Assembly: GCF_964020035.1 (NCBI RefSeq)
Contig: NZ_OZ026475.1
Location: 310,001-374,000, forward strand
Length of the DNA: 64,000 nt
DNA from: Spiroplasma endosymbiont of Crioceris asparagi
GTDB lineage: Bacteria; Bacillota_I; Bacilli_A; Mycoplasmatales; Mycoplasmataceae
Direction of reading: 5' to 3'
Translations under genes and position numbers: made by a program
Notes under the pieces: generated by a model
The model's database searches: none
Told to the model about the DNA's origin: nothing
What the model saw: only the letters and a program-made list of their open reading frames with translations
Part shown: positions 10,951 through 21,853 of the stretch, in pieces
How positions within the stretch are numbered: the first letter of the stretch is position 1
Layout: each line of letters starts with the position of its first letter

Positions 10951-11269
10951 ATTAAATTTTGAAGAAATTTCTTTTAAAATTATTGCTTATTCTGGTGAAG
11001 CAAAATCTTTAGCACTTGAGGCAATTAATTATGCAAAAGAAAAAGATTTTGATACAGCAATGACTAAATTAGCAGAAGCTGATACACGCATTGCCGAAGC
11101 AGGAGAAGCACATATGGATGTTATTTCAGAAGAAGCAGATGGTGTGAAAATATGTGCTCCCGTTTTATTTATTCACGCTGAAGATCAACTTTTAAATACA
11201 CAAACAATTATGATATTAGCTAAAGAGTTTATTGAAATGTACAAACTTTTTTTCACAAATAAAAAATAG
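10937..11269 (+). CDS. PTS lactose/cellobiose-type IIA component
   Basis: This 110-residue helical cytosolic protein accepts phosphate from HPr and donates it to the IIB Cys. The phospho-His is residue 80 in LFIHAEDQLLN (family form HAQDHLM), preceded by the first long helix (IIAYSGEAKSLALEAINYAKEKDF) and AEAGEAHMDVI. Its start lies inside IIB, so translation is probably coupled. The stop codon lies in the first copy of a short tandem repeat that fills the gap to IIC. Confidence 0.92.
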   Translation: MPQNKLNFEEISFKIIAYSGEAKSLALEAINYAKEKDFDTAMTKLAEADTRIAEAGEAHMDVISEEADGVKICAPVLFIHAEDQLLNTQTIMILAKEFIEMYKLFFTNKK

Positions 11270-11315
11270 CAAAAAAAATTAAATAAAAAATAGCAAAAAA
11301 TTTAAATAAAAAAGG
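11257..11315 (+). repeat. Short tandem repeat at the IIA stop codon
   Basis: A unit of 23-24 nt (AAATAAAAAATAGCAAAAAA plus ATT-type tail) occurs twice, at 11257-11280 and 11281-11303. A third partial copy leads into the IIC ribosome site (AAAGGA). The IIA stop TAG is therefore duplicated. This looks like a replication-slippage product. Confidence 0.8.
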
Positions 11316-11324
11316 ATATACAAA

Positions 11325-13490
11325 ATGGAAAAAGAATTTCGTTCTAAAGAGAGGGGCTCATTTATTCAGAATAAGTTAGTTCCTTTCATGGGGAAATTAG
11401 GTCAACAAAGACATCTGGGTGCGATTAGAGATGCCTTTGCCACACTTATCCCATTAATAATCGCCGGTTCAATTGGAACATTAATAAATGCAATTGGATT
11501 TGGTGGTGCTGGATCAGGGTATGTTTCTATACTTGGGTTGATTTGTAAAATCGCTCATCCAGATTTAACAAATGCACAAATTTCTGAATTAATTAGTTCA
11601 GGAATCGTTAAGGTTGGGGATACCACAATCTTAAATGAGATTGCATGACACAAAGTATCAACAATATTTGGACTAGCCTTAGGGCACATATCAACTGCAA
11701 CAATCGGAATGATTTCAATTTACTTTTCATTCTTATTTGGTTACTTTCTTTCACTAAGTAAAAATTTTGCAGAACCAATTATTGCTGGATTATTATCAAC
11801 TGCAGCATTAGTATTATCTGCATTAGGTAGTGTATCATTTGTTCAAGGGGCACCTGGATTAATTACAGCAATATTAATTACAATTTTTACAACTGAAGTA
11901 TTCGTTAAGTTAACTCAAGTAAAAGCATTGTTAATTAAACTTCCTGATGGTGTACCACCAGCAGTTGGAAAATCATTTTCTGTGTTTTTACCATCAGTAT
12001 TAACATTGATGTGTGTTTCAGGATTAGTAATGTTGGTATTTGGACCAGCAATGATTTGACAAACATGACATGTACAAGCAGGGGAAAACTTTTCACAAAG
12101 TTTTGAAGACATGAAGGGTTTTCAAGATTGATTAGCAGGTTTACCTTCTTTACCAAAACCTGATGCTATGCCTTCATGATGAAATAATGAAATTTGAAAT
12201 AATTTTTCACATCAAAGTAGTTTAGATGGTGTTAACGACTATATTAAATCATTAAGTAGTCATGATCAATCAATTCTTTCATCAATGATTAGTTTTGCTG
12301 CAGGTAAAACTAATAATTCTGGAAATGGAATGGGAGCAATCCTAAATCCTGGTAGTTCATCAATCATTAAAGCTGTACTAACTCATGGTCATTTGATTTT
12401 ATCAATGAACTATCAAAAAATTACAACTGACTATACCGGATTTGGATTAGCACAAGCAATTTACCAATTCTTTACAACACCATTCTTAGGGTTTGCCACA
12501 GGTAATGGGTCAATTGGGATTGCGCTAGTTTATGTATTTTTCGTTTCAGTATTCTGATTATTTGGAATTCATGGAACTAATTTATTAATGGGAATCTTTA
12601 CACCAATCTTTACAATGATTGTGTTAATGAACCAAGACTTAGTTAATGCAGCGGGATCATATGATGCCGCCAAAGCATCAGGACAAATGGGAATATTTGG
12701 TTCACCATTCTTTGATTCATTCGTATTCATTGGTGGGGCTGGATGTACACTAACATTATTAGTGGCAACATTCATTTTCTCAAAACGTCAAGACTTAAAA
12801 GAAATTGCTAAATATGCAACACCAGCAGGATGCTTCCAAATTAATGAACCAGTTATGTTTGGTTTCCCAATTGTGTTAAATCCAATTTATGCAATTCCAT
12901 TTATCTTTACACAAGTTGCTAACTTGTTTGTTGCATGATTCTTTATTAAAGTTAACCTTGTAAAAATGCCAACAATCATGGCTGCACCATGAACAACACC
13001 ATGATTTATTGGGGGAGTTATTTCTACAATCGATTATCGAGCATTAATTCCAGCATTTATTAACTTCGGAATTGACTTACTAATTTATATACCATTTGTC
13101 TTAGTTGATAATAAAGTTTATTTCTCAAAACTAAAAGAAACTAGTGTTGAAGCTTATGAACAAGAAATGAGATATTATGATGATCCAGAATTTAGATTCA
13201 ATGTAATTACTGATAGAAAAATTGCTGGGTTAGAAGAAAAAGCAACAACTGTTATGAGCAATGCAATGTACAACAATGAATTCTTAGCAAAAAGATTCAC
13301 TGATGCAGAAAAAATTGCTAAACTACAAGCAGAAAACAATGCTAAAGCTGAAGTTAAAAAAGAAGTAATATTAAAAGAATTAGAAAAATTAAAAGCTGAT
13401 AGAGCTGCCAAAGCATTAAAATTAAAACCAAAATGAGATGCTTATATGCAAAAAAAAGCCACTAAAGCCGCACAAAAACATCAATTATAA
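11325..13490 (+). CDS. PTS lactose/cellobiose-type IIC permease, extended
   Basis: This 721-residue membrane component moves and hands the sugar to IIB. Canonical CelB-like parts are present: N-terminal RHLGAIRDAFATLIPLIIAGSI, LPDGVPPAVGKSFSVFLPS near 205-225, FGIHGTNLL near 415, and QINEPVMFGFPIVLNP near 505. Family members are usually 410-460 residues. This one carries a hydrophilic insert of about 120 residues at roughly 245-365 (Trp/Ser/Gln-rich) and a C-terminal Lys/Ala/Glu-rich coiled-coil tail from about 610. Both are additions to an intact core. A strong terminator follows. Confidence 0.9.
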
Positions 13491-13499
13491 TTAACTTTT

Positions 13500-13528
13500 A
13501 AAAAGCACTTAGGTGCTTTTTTTGTTTT
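13500..13528 (+). terminator. Rho-independent terminator after the PTS operon
   Basis: A perfect AAAAAGCAC/GTGCTTTTT stem with a TTAG loop is followed by TTGTTTTT. Confidence 0.88.
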
Positions 13529-13546
13529 TCTTACGATGTTTAAAGT

Positions 13547-15568
13547 ATGATAAATAATAAAGAATTTAAACATATTAAACAAGTTCGAACTAGTGATTGT
13601 GGTCACTCGGTTTTAACAATGCTCGTTAATAATTTATTAAATTTAAATTATGAGTTAAGTGAATTTAAATTAGAAAACCAATTACCTGCAACAGATTTAA
13701 ATTTTAAAATTTTTGAAGAAGTTTTGTATAAATATGGCATTGAATTTGAAGCATATACTTCTTCGATGGAAGAACTTACAACAAGTAGTATAAAGTTTCC
13801 CATAATTTTATGAGTTAAAAATGCTGTTAATGATAATCATTTTGTAATAGCTCATATGATTAAAGATAACAAAATTTTAATTTCTGATCCTGCATATAAA
13901 AAAATTAAATGATTTAAACTAAGAGAAATTGAACAAAGATATAATGGGGTATTTGCCACAATTAAAATTATTAAAAAGTATTATCGTGAAGCACAAGATA
14001 ATCTTAAGTGATTTACATTTTTTAAAGATATTTTTGTAGATACAATAATTCATTTAATTGCTGGAATGTTTCTATCATTTTTAATAATTTTATCTGGAAA
14101 TTGTTTGCGAATTTATATGAACAATATTTATTTAATTAATACAAATGTTTATAAAACCATCTTTTTAATATATCTTTTAATTTTTTTAGCAATCTTTTTA
14201 ATTAACTATTTACTTGATAAAAATGTTGTTGAAATTAAAAATCATTTAAAAGAAAAAATCTTTTTAAAATTTATTAATAAAATTCTTTTTAAAAATCCTG
14301 CCGAGTTTCAAGCAGTGGCTCCAGATGAATGATATAGAAAGTATAATCATATTTCCAATATCGCTGAATTTATTGTCAAAGTTACCGTAGAACTACCTTC
14401 AAAATTGATGGTTTATATATTTATATTGTTAGTCTTATACTTTTATTCACAATTTTTAGCAATCTTAATTATTTTAGAAAATTTAATTCATATTTTAATT
14501 ACATATATTTTTCACCTCATAAATAAAAAAAGTTTATCTGATTTTGATAATAAAAATAATGATTTTTATTATTTTTTTAAAGAAGCCATTGAAGGACATG
14601 AAGATCTTAAAAATAAAAATTTAGAAATTACATACTTAAATAAAATTAGTAGTAATTATAAAACATTAAAAAAAACTTTAAATGAAATAGAAACTGGCAA
14701 TATTTTACATAGTGGTTTTGTAAATTTCCTAGGAAAAATATTTTTAATAATTATGTTATATTTTGCAATAATTTTAATTCGCAAAGAAGAAATAAAAATT
14801 ATGGATTTAATTTTGTTTGTATCATTATCGTCTTATTTAAATTATTTTTTAGATTTTGTAATAAATATTAGTTTCAATATGCCACACTTTAAAAAATGAA
14901 GTCATGAATTAAGTTTTATTTTTAAAATTACTAAAACGACTAAAATAAAACTTAATAATAAAATTACTTCTATCCAAGTTGTTAACTTTTCTAAAAGTAA
15001 ATCTAATTCAAAATTTATTAATGTTGATATTAAAAATAATGTCTTCTTTGCTTTTAAAAATCAACAAGCAGTTGAACACTTATTTAAAACGATTGCTGGT
15101 ATAAATAGTGGCTATAATGGAGTCCTACAAATAAATAATGTTGATATTAGCACTATAAAAAGCGAATCTATTAGAAATAATGTATTTTATCTTTCTGATA
15201 AAAGCAAATTATTTTTTGGCACTGTTTGAGAAAATCTCCAAAATTTTCAAAATAAAATTGATTTAAATATTTTAAAAAAGCATAAGTTGTTAGATGTTTT
15301 AGAAAATGGGGGAATTAAGTTAGATAAAATTATTTTCAATAACGGTGTAGAGTTAAATAATCAACAAAAGCAAATTATTAATTTCATTGCCTTATTTTCA
15401 TGTAAAGAAAAAGTTATATTAATAAACAATGCACTCAGTGATTGTTCAATAAAACTTAAAGGGATGTTATTATCTTCACTGATTCAAGAATTTCCTAACA
15501 AACTAATTCTTGTAAGTGATTGTGATGAACGCTTAGCAAATTATTTTTATGAGGTTCATCATGAGTAA
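13547..15568 (+). CDS. C39 peptidase-ABC exporter with degenerate ATPase domain
   Basis: This 673-residue membrane protein is built like peptidase-containing ABC exporters that cleave double-glycine leaders and export the peptide. The N-terminal C39 peptidase keeps its catalytic set: Gln12, Cys18 (TSDCGH), His98 (NHFVIAH) and Asp114 (ISDPAY). Four to six membrane helices follow (about 160-470). The C-terminal 195 residues keep the ABC fold landmarks (NGVLQINNVDIS, LFFGTVWENL), but Walker A is replaced by AFKNQQAVEHLF, LSGGQ by LNNQQ, Walker B DE by NN and the H-loop His by Cys. ATP hydrolysis should be lost. The ribosome site is weak. The next gene overlaps by 8 nt. Confidence 0.75.
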
Positions 15569-15944
15569 AAAATATTTATTTTTAATTATTTTAATTATAT
15601 GTGGATTTTTAACAATTGGAACTTTTGTAAAAGTTCCAAAAACAATTAATTGTCAATTGCGTGAACACATGTATTATTCTGAAGAAGATAAAGAAATCAA
15701 GGAAGAAATTTATTTTTCAATTCAAGAAAATTTAGAAAAAGACAAATTTCAATATTTAGAATTAGAAGCTAATAAAACTATTTATCAAATTAAATGAGAG
15801 CAATTATTAAAAAAAGATAATAATTTTGTAATTGATAAGCCTGATTTAAAATATAGTTATTTAACAAAGTTAAATGCAATTATATTTTTAAATAACACTT
15901 CTATTATGTATTATTTAATTAGTAACATATTTAAGATAGGCTAA
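15561..15944 (+). CDS. Small membrane-anchored partner of the C39 exporter
   Basis: This 127-residue protein's ATG overlaps the exporter stop (ATGAGTAA), with a GAGG ribosome site just upstream. A single N-terminal helix (residues 5-24) is followed by VKVPKTINCQLRE, reminiscent of the start of HlyD-type adaptor proteins (helix, then a beta-rich stalk). The outer part is short, acidic in the middle and ends in hydrophobic TSIMYYLISNIFKIG. Translational coupling suggests it works with the exporter. Homology to adaptors is only inferred. Confidence 0.55.
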
Positions 15945-15947
15945 AAC

Positions 15948-16427
15948 ATGAATGAAATTAATTTTTTTGATAAATATAATAAAAATAATTTAATTGATAA
16001 CTATAAAAATATATTTGAAGAATTATTATTTGCAGCAAAAAAAATTCTAGATATTAAAGAAAATTTAGAATTATCAGTTATTTTTATATCAGATGAAGAA
16101 TCGCTTGAAATTGAAAAAGTATATCGTGGAGTTGAAAAAATCGGTGATGTGATTTCTTTTCCAGCTGAAGATAATTTAATTGAATCTAATGTAAAAGAGT
16201 TAGGTGACATTTTTATTGCTTTTGATGAAGCTAATCGCAAGGCAATAAAATTTAATCATGACATTAAAACTGAAATGGCATGATGCTTTGTTCATGGACT
16301 TTTACATATTATGGGTTATGATCATGAACTTGGTGAAAAAGAAGAAGATGAAATGTTTAAATTAACAGATGACATTTTACATGAATTAAATATAAAGTAT
16401 AATATAGAAAAAGTGATTGGTGAATAA
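15948..16427 (+). CDS. ybeY: Endoribonuclease YbeY, rRNA maturation factor
   Basis: This 159-residue zinc-dependent RNase processes the 16S rRNA 3' end and serves in ribosome quality control. The zinc-binding signature HGLLHIMGYDHE is intact near residues 118-129, and the LGDIFI strand precedes it. It leads the chain ybeY-dgkA-era-recO, the usual Firmicute order with cdd missing. Spacers are 1-3 nt, so all are probably cotranscribed. Confidence 0.95.
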
Positions 16428-16428
16428 A

Positions 16429-16836
16429 ATGGCTGACAACAAAAATAATCGAAAAAGAAGTGGTTTTGTTTTAAAAACAAAAAACAAATTTTCAAATGCT
16501 TTAAGAGGTGTAATTACTGCGTTTAGAGAAGAATCAACATTATTTGTCTATTTTGTTGTGACATTTTTAGCAATCGTGTTTGGTGTGTGATTGGATTTAT
16601 CAACAGAAAAATGAGCACTTATTGTATTTATTATTGGAGTTGTTGTTGGGTTTGAATTTATCAATACAGCAATTGAAAACTTTGTTGACTTATTAAGTTT
16701 TGAATATAATCAAAGAGCAAAAAAGATTAAAGATATTTGTGCAGCTGCAAGTATTTTAAATGTCTTTACAGCTTCAATTGCTGGGTTTCTAATTTATATA
16801 CCAGCATTTGTTACAAAATTACAAGGTATGTCTTAA
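16429..16836 (+). CDS. dgkA: Undecaprenol/diacylglycerol kinase family protein
   Basis: This 135-residue membrane protein has a basic N-terminus and three hydrophobic helices. The family core is intact: FREESTLFVYF (first Glu), then VVGFEFINTAIENFVDLLS near residues 75-95 (usual EllNTAIE..VD). Members phosphorylate diacylglycerol or undecaprenol. A wall-less mollicute has little need for the latter, so lipid recycling is the likelier role. It starts 1 nt after ybeY, so coupling is likely. Confidence 0.92.
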
Positions 16837-16837
16837 T

Positions 16838-17737
16838 ATGGGTAAATGTGGTTTTATAAGCGTTATTGGAAGAACAAATGTGGGAAAATCATCATTTGTT
16901 AATAGTGTAATTGGTAAAAAAATTTCAATTGTAACAAACAAAGCTCAAACAACTAGAGACAAAATTTTGGGGATTTATAATGATCAAGATTCACAATTAA
17001 TTTTTATTGATACTCCAGGTGTTCATTCACACAAAGAAAATAATGAATTATCAAAGTTTATGAATAAAACAGCACTTAACAGTGTGCGAGATGTAGAGTG
17101 TATTTTAATGTTGGCACCAGCTAATGAAACAATTGGCACTAATGATGAATTGATTTTAGAAAAAGTTAAAAATACCAAAGTGCCTTTAATTTTACTAATC
17201 ACTAAAGCAGACTTGGTTGGTAAAAAAGAAATCGAGGAAAAAATAGCTGAATGAAAAACTAAATTTGATAAATTTAATAAAATTATTCCGATTTCAATTA
17301 AAAGTTTTGAAAGCATTAATTTTGTAATTGCTACAATTAAACAAATTTTGCCAAATCTTGATTATAACTTTTTTGATAAAGATGCATTTACTGATAAAGA
17401 TGAATATTTTATGGCAAAAGAAATTATCAGAGAACAAATTTTATTAAGAACAGGTCAAGAAATTCCACATTCATCTGCAATTAGAATTGATTCATTTAAA
17501 GAAGAAAAAAATATTATTAGAATTGCCACAACTATTTTTTGCGAACGTGAAAGTCAAAAACCAATCATCATTGGTAAGGGTGGAGCGAAGTTAAAAGAAA
17601 TTGCCACTCATTCACGTCAAGAATTAGAAGCGTTTTTTGGTAAAAAGATTTTTATTGAATTCTTCGTTAAAGTATCTCGTGATTGAAGAAAAATTAGAAA
17701 TGAAGTCAAACTACTAGGATACATTGATAAGGATTAA
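16838..17737 (+). CDS. era: GTPase Era
   Basis: This 299-residue GTPase assists late 30S maturation. GTP-binding motifs are present in order: GRTNVGKSS (about 9-17), switch I with TTR, DTPG (about 57), and TKAD (about 121). The C-terminal KH domain carries PIIIGKGGAKLKEIATHSRQELE (about 243-265), which binds the 16S 3' end. Length matches the family (about 300). It lies between dgkA and recO in conserved order. Confidence 0.96.
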
Positions 17738-17740
17738 AAA

Positions 17741-18523
17741 ATGTCAACAAAAAAAATTAATGGGTTTGTTATTAGCAATAATGAAATTGAAGATAACAAA
17801 AATGTTGTTAAAGTTTTTTCTAAAGAAAAGGGAAAAACTATTTTTTATGCTTTGGGCGTTAATAAACCAGAATCTAAAAATAAGTTTTCTGTGCAATTAT
17901 TTTCTTATTCTGAATTTGAGCTTTTTGAAAGTTTAAAAGCAGATGGGTTATCAAAATTAAAAACAGGGGTATTAAAAAAAGACTTTAATAAAATAACTCA
18001 AAGTTATGAATTATACTTATTTACAGCAACTTTTACTTCTTTACTTGATATTTTGTTTGATAATAATTTTCCCGATAATGAAACATTTAAATTATTATTA
18101 TTTTATTTTTCAGAAATTGAAAGTGCTATTGATAAGGCATTTCAATTATTTGTTTTAGTTATTTTTAAATTATTAAAAAACACAGGAGCAGATTGAAATT
18201 TAGAAGAATGTTTAATCTGTAAGCGAAGAAATTCTAAATTTGTGAGATTTGATTTTGCAAAAAAACAATTTATTTGCATAAGATGTTTTGATAAAAAACA
18301 AAAACATCCTGATAGTTTTATCAAAATGTTGCTTGCATTTAAAGGTGAAAATTTATATAGTGCTTATTTTATGCCATGAAATATTGAAGATTTAGTAGTC
18401 TTAAATAGTACATTAATAAATTATTACAACAATGATTTAGGGATTAGCATTCCAGCATTTAAAGAAATTAAAACAAGCAAATATATAAAATTAAACAAAG
18501 AAGCTATGAAAAAGTATTTATAA
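17741..18523 (+). CDS. recO: DNA repair protein RecO
   Basis: This 260-residue recombination mediator helps load RecA on SSB-coated DNA. The N-terminal OB fold starts with GFVISNNEIEDNKNVVKVFS. A helical middle follows, then a zinc-finger pattern CLICKRR...CIRCF (about 163-187). Sequence is poorly conserved in the family, so the call leans on the zinc pattern, length and the era-recO-glyS synteny. It is the last gene before a new promoter. Confidence 0.88.
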
Positions 18524-18537
18524 ACACTTATAATGTG

Positions 18538-18566
18538 TTGACATATAGTAATATTAATTTAACATA
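18538..18566 (+). promoter_or_regulatory. Promoter of the glyS-dnaG-rpoD operon
   Basis: A perfect TTGACA at 18538-18543 is followed about 16 nt later by a weak TAACAT. A small AACAC/GTGTT hairpin precedes it. The leader is too short for a T-box. Confidence 0.45.
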
Positions 18567-18586
18567 TATTCAATTAGGAGAAAAAC

Positions 18587-19966
18587 ATGAGTAATAAAAA
18601 CATTAAATTAGATATGGAAAAATTAATTGTTTTCTTAAAATCTAATGGTTTTATTTTTCAAGGTTCTGAAATTTATGGTGGTCTAGCAAATTCTTGAGAC
18701 TATGGTCCACTTGGTTCTGAATTGAAAAAAAATATTAAAGACACATGATGAAATTATTTTGTAAGAAATAATGAATTAAATGTTGGTTTAGATTCTTCCA
18801 TTTTATTAAATAATGGGGTGTGAAAAGCTTCAGGACATTTAAAAAATTTCAGTGATCCATTAATTGATTGCAAAGAATGCAAGACAAGAATGAGAGCAGA
18901 TAAAATAATTGAAGAATTTACAAAAGAAATAATTACTGATCCTTCAGACGAAAATTTAGAAAGAATTATTAAAGAAAAAGCAATTCCTTGTCCAATTTGT
19001 AAAAAACAAAATTTTACAAGTATTAGAAAATTTATGTTAATGTATAAAACTAACCAAGGTGTAATTGAAAATGAAAATTCAATTGTTTATTTAAGACCTG
19101 AAACTGCTCAAGGAATTTTTATTAATTTTAAAAATATTCAAAGATCAACTAGAAAAAAATTACCGTTTGGAGTAGGACAAATCGGTAAAAGTTTCCGAAA
19201 TGAAATTACCCCTGGTAACTTCATTTTTAGAACTAGAGAATTTGAACAAATGGAGTTAGAATTTTTCTTTTCAAAAGATGATAAACAAGATTGATTTGAA
19301 TATTGACTACAAGAAGTAAATAATTTTTTGAAAAACAAAATGCTTTTTAAACAAGAAAATTATATTTTAAGAGAACACTCAAAAGATGAACTGGCACACT
19401 ATGCAAAAAGAACAGTTGATATTGAATACAAATTTCCGTTCGGAGTTGGGGAATTATGGGGAATTGCGCACCGTGCTGATTTTGATTTAAAAAGTCACAT
19501 GGCAGAAAGCAAACAAGATTTAAGCTATTTAAATCCCCAAACTAATCAAAAAGAAATTCCCTATGTAATTGAACCAAGTGTTGGGGTAGAAAGATTATTT
19601 TTGGCAACTATTTGTAATGCATATGATGAAGAAAAAGTTGGCGAAGATATGAGAACAATTCTTAAATTGCCATTTGCACTTGCATCATACAAAGTTGCTG
19701 TGTTGCCATTACAAAAACAACAAGCAGAACAAGCAAAACAAATTTTTGATGAAATTAAAGAAGAGTTAAATGCAACATTTGATTTAGCGGGTCAAATTGG
19801 TAAAAGATATCGTCGTCAAGATGCAATTGGGACACCATTTTGTATCACTGTTGACTTTGATAGTATAAACGATCAATGTGTCACAATCAGAGAGCGAGAT
19901 ACAATGAAACAAGAACGTGTTTTGATTTCAGAAATCATTAATTATATTATTAAAAACAAAAAATAA
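18587..19966 (+). CDS. glyS: Glycyl-tRNA synthetase, class II homodimeric type
   Basis: This 459-residue enzyme charges tRNA-Gly. Start ATG follows TAGGAGAAAAAC. Class II motif 2 reads [25 protein letters not shown] (about 204-228) and motif 3 contains [10 protein letters not shown] (about 334). Two Cys pairs lie between about 88 and 140 (CKEC, CPIC). The C-terminal anticodon-binding domain ends [11 protein letters not shown]. This is the eukaryote/Gram-positive single-chain type, not the alpha/beta form. dnaG follows after 11 nt. Confidence 0.96.
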
Positions 19967-19977
19967 AAGGAGTTTCA

Positions 19978-21846
19978 ATGGTTGAAGGAAGACTTGGCGA
20001 ACAAGATATTAAAGACTTTTTGGATCAACTAGATATAGCTGATGTAATTGGTTCTTTTATTCAAATTGAAAAACATGGTCGTAACTTTCGAGCAGTTTGT
20101 CCATTTCATAATGATTCTGATCCTTCACTACAAATAACTCCAAGTAAAAAAATCTTTAAATGTTTTCCTTGTGGTGTCGGGGGGACAGCAATATCTTTTG
20201 TACAGAAATACAAAAATATTAACTTTTATGAAGCGGTTGATTTTCTTGCTACAAAATACAATATTAAAATTAAAAATTTTAAATTTGAAAAACGTGAAAA
20301 AAAATATAGTGATGCCGAAGAAAAATTGTTTGCTTTAAATGAAGAATTAAAAAAAATCTTTATGGCACAAAAAATTGTGCGAAATGCCAAAGAATATTTA
20401 GAATATTTAAAATCACGTAAATTTACTGATGCCGATATTAAAAAGTTTGAAATTGGAATTTTTAATATCCCGCCAGGTGAACTTTATAAAATTTTAATTA
20501 AAAAATCACATGATGAACAAACAATAATTGATTCAGGAATAATTTATAAAAAGGGAACAAGCTTTGATTCTAATTACTTTAATAGAATTGTTTTTCCAAT
20601 TTTAAATGAAGATGGAAAAACTATTGGGTTTTCTGCGAGAACAATTATTAAAGATGAAAAACCAAAATATATTAACTCTCGAGAAAATCTTATCTTTAAA
20701 AAATCACATTTGTTATATAACTATTTTCATGCAAGTGAATTTATTCGTCAAAAAAATGAAGTTATTATTTTAGAAGGATTTATGGATGTTATTGCTTTAA
20801 ATCGCATCGGAATTAAAAATGCTATTGCAATAATGGGGACTAATTTAAGTGATGAACAAATTAAAATTATTTCTCACTCAACTAAAAAATTTAAATTATT
20901 CTTAGATGGTGATGACCCAGGAATTAACGCCACTATAAAGGCGGCAAAAAAATTATTAGATTTCAACTATGATGTTGAAATTGTTAAAAATCCTACAGAT
21001 AAAGATCCTGATGAATTAGTAATTGAAAATAAAACAAAAGAAATCAATGATATGATTGCTAATCCTAATCATGTTGTCGACTTCACAATTAATTATTACA
21101 AAGCTAAAACTGATTTTTCTGATATTAAAAGTGTAGATAAATTTATTAGTGAATGCTTAGATTTACTTAAAAGAATTGGTAATCCAATTGTTCAAAAAAT
21201 GGGGATTCAAAAAATATCAGAATTATCTAAAGTTGATATTAATTCGCTTAGTGATCAATTAGCTAAATTAAGTGGTGTTAATATTAAACAAGATTTTTAT
21301 CCCAACTTTATTCCTGAAGAAGAAGAATTTCAAGAACCATTCCCAGATGAATTGAGTGAAATTCCTAACATTCAAGAAGAAACTTTTAATTTTAAAGATA
21401 TTAATCAATTTAAATATGAGTTAGTTCAAAAACGGCTTATTAATGATTTGATTAAAAATGATAAATTTTTAACTGAAATCGAAAGAATTCTTTATAAATT
21501 TAAAAACAAAATTTATTTAAAAATTGCTAAATTTATAATTAATGAATATAATCATAAAACATATAAAGGTAACAATTTTAATTATTTAATACAAAAATTT
21601 ACCGATTATGATGAAACGTTATTGGATGAACTATATAGTATTTGAAATAATTGTTTTTCACAAACAATGAATAAAAAAGAGTTTAATGAAATTTTGCAAA
21701 CGTTGGACGAATATGAAATAAATCAAGAACTAGAAGAAATAGCAATTAAAATTAAAAAGACAACAGATGAAAAAGAAAAACTTCAATTAACAAGAAAATT
21801 TGAAGTTTATATTAGAAAAAGATCTAATTTAAAAACAAACAAATAG
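19978..21846 (+). CDS. dnaG: DNA primase
   Basis: This 622-residue primase makes RNA primers at the fork. The N-terminal CHC2 zinc finger shows CPFH (about 41-44) and CFPC (about 62-65). The catalytic TOPRIM domain follows with [11 protein letters not shown] (about 263-273) and LDGDDPG (about 309-315). The C-terminal helical region that contacts the helicase is divergent but of normal length. GGAG ribosome site. It keeps the ancestral dnaG-rpoD macromolecular-synthesis order. Confidence 0.97.
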
Positions 21847-21853
21847 GAGATAC

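Noticed and set aside
18524-18586. T-box riboswitch before glyS
   Set aside because: Only 63 nt separate recO and glyS, too short for specifier and antiterminator elements; no T-box sequence (AGGGTGG-like) is present.
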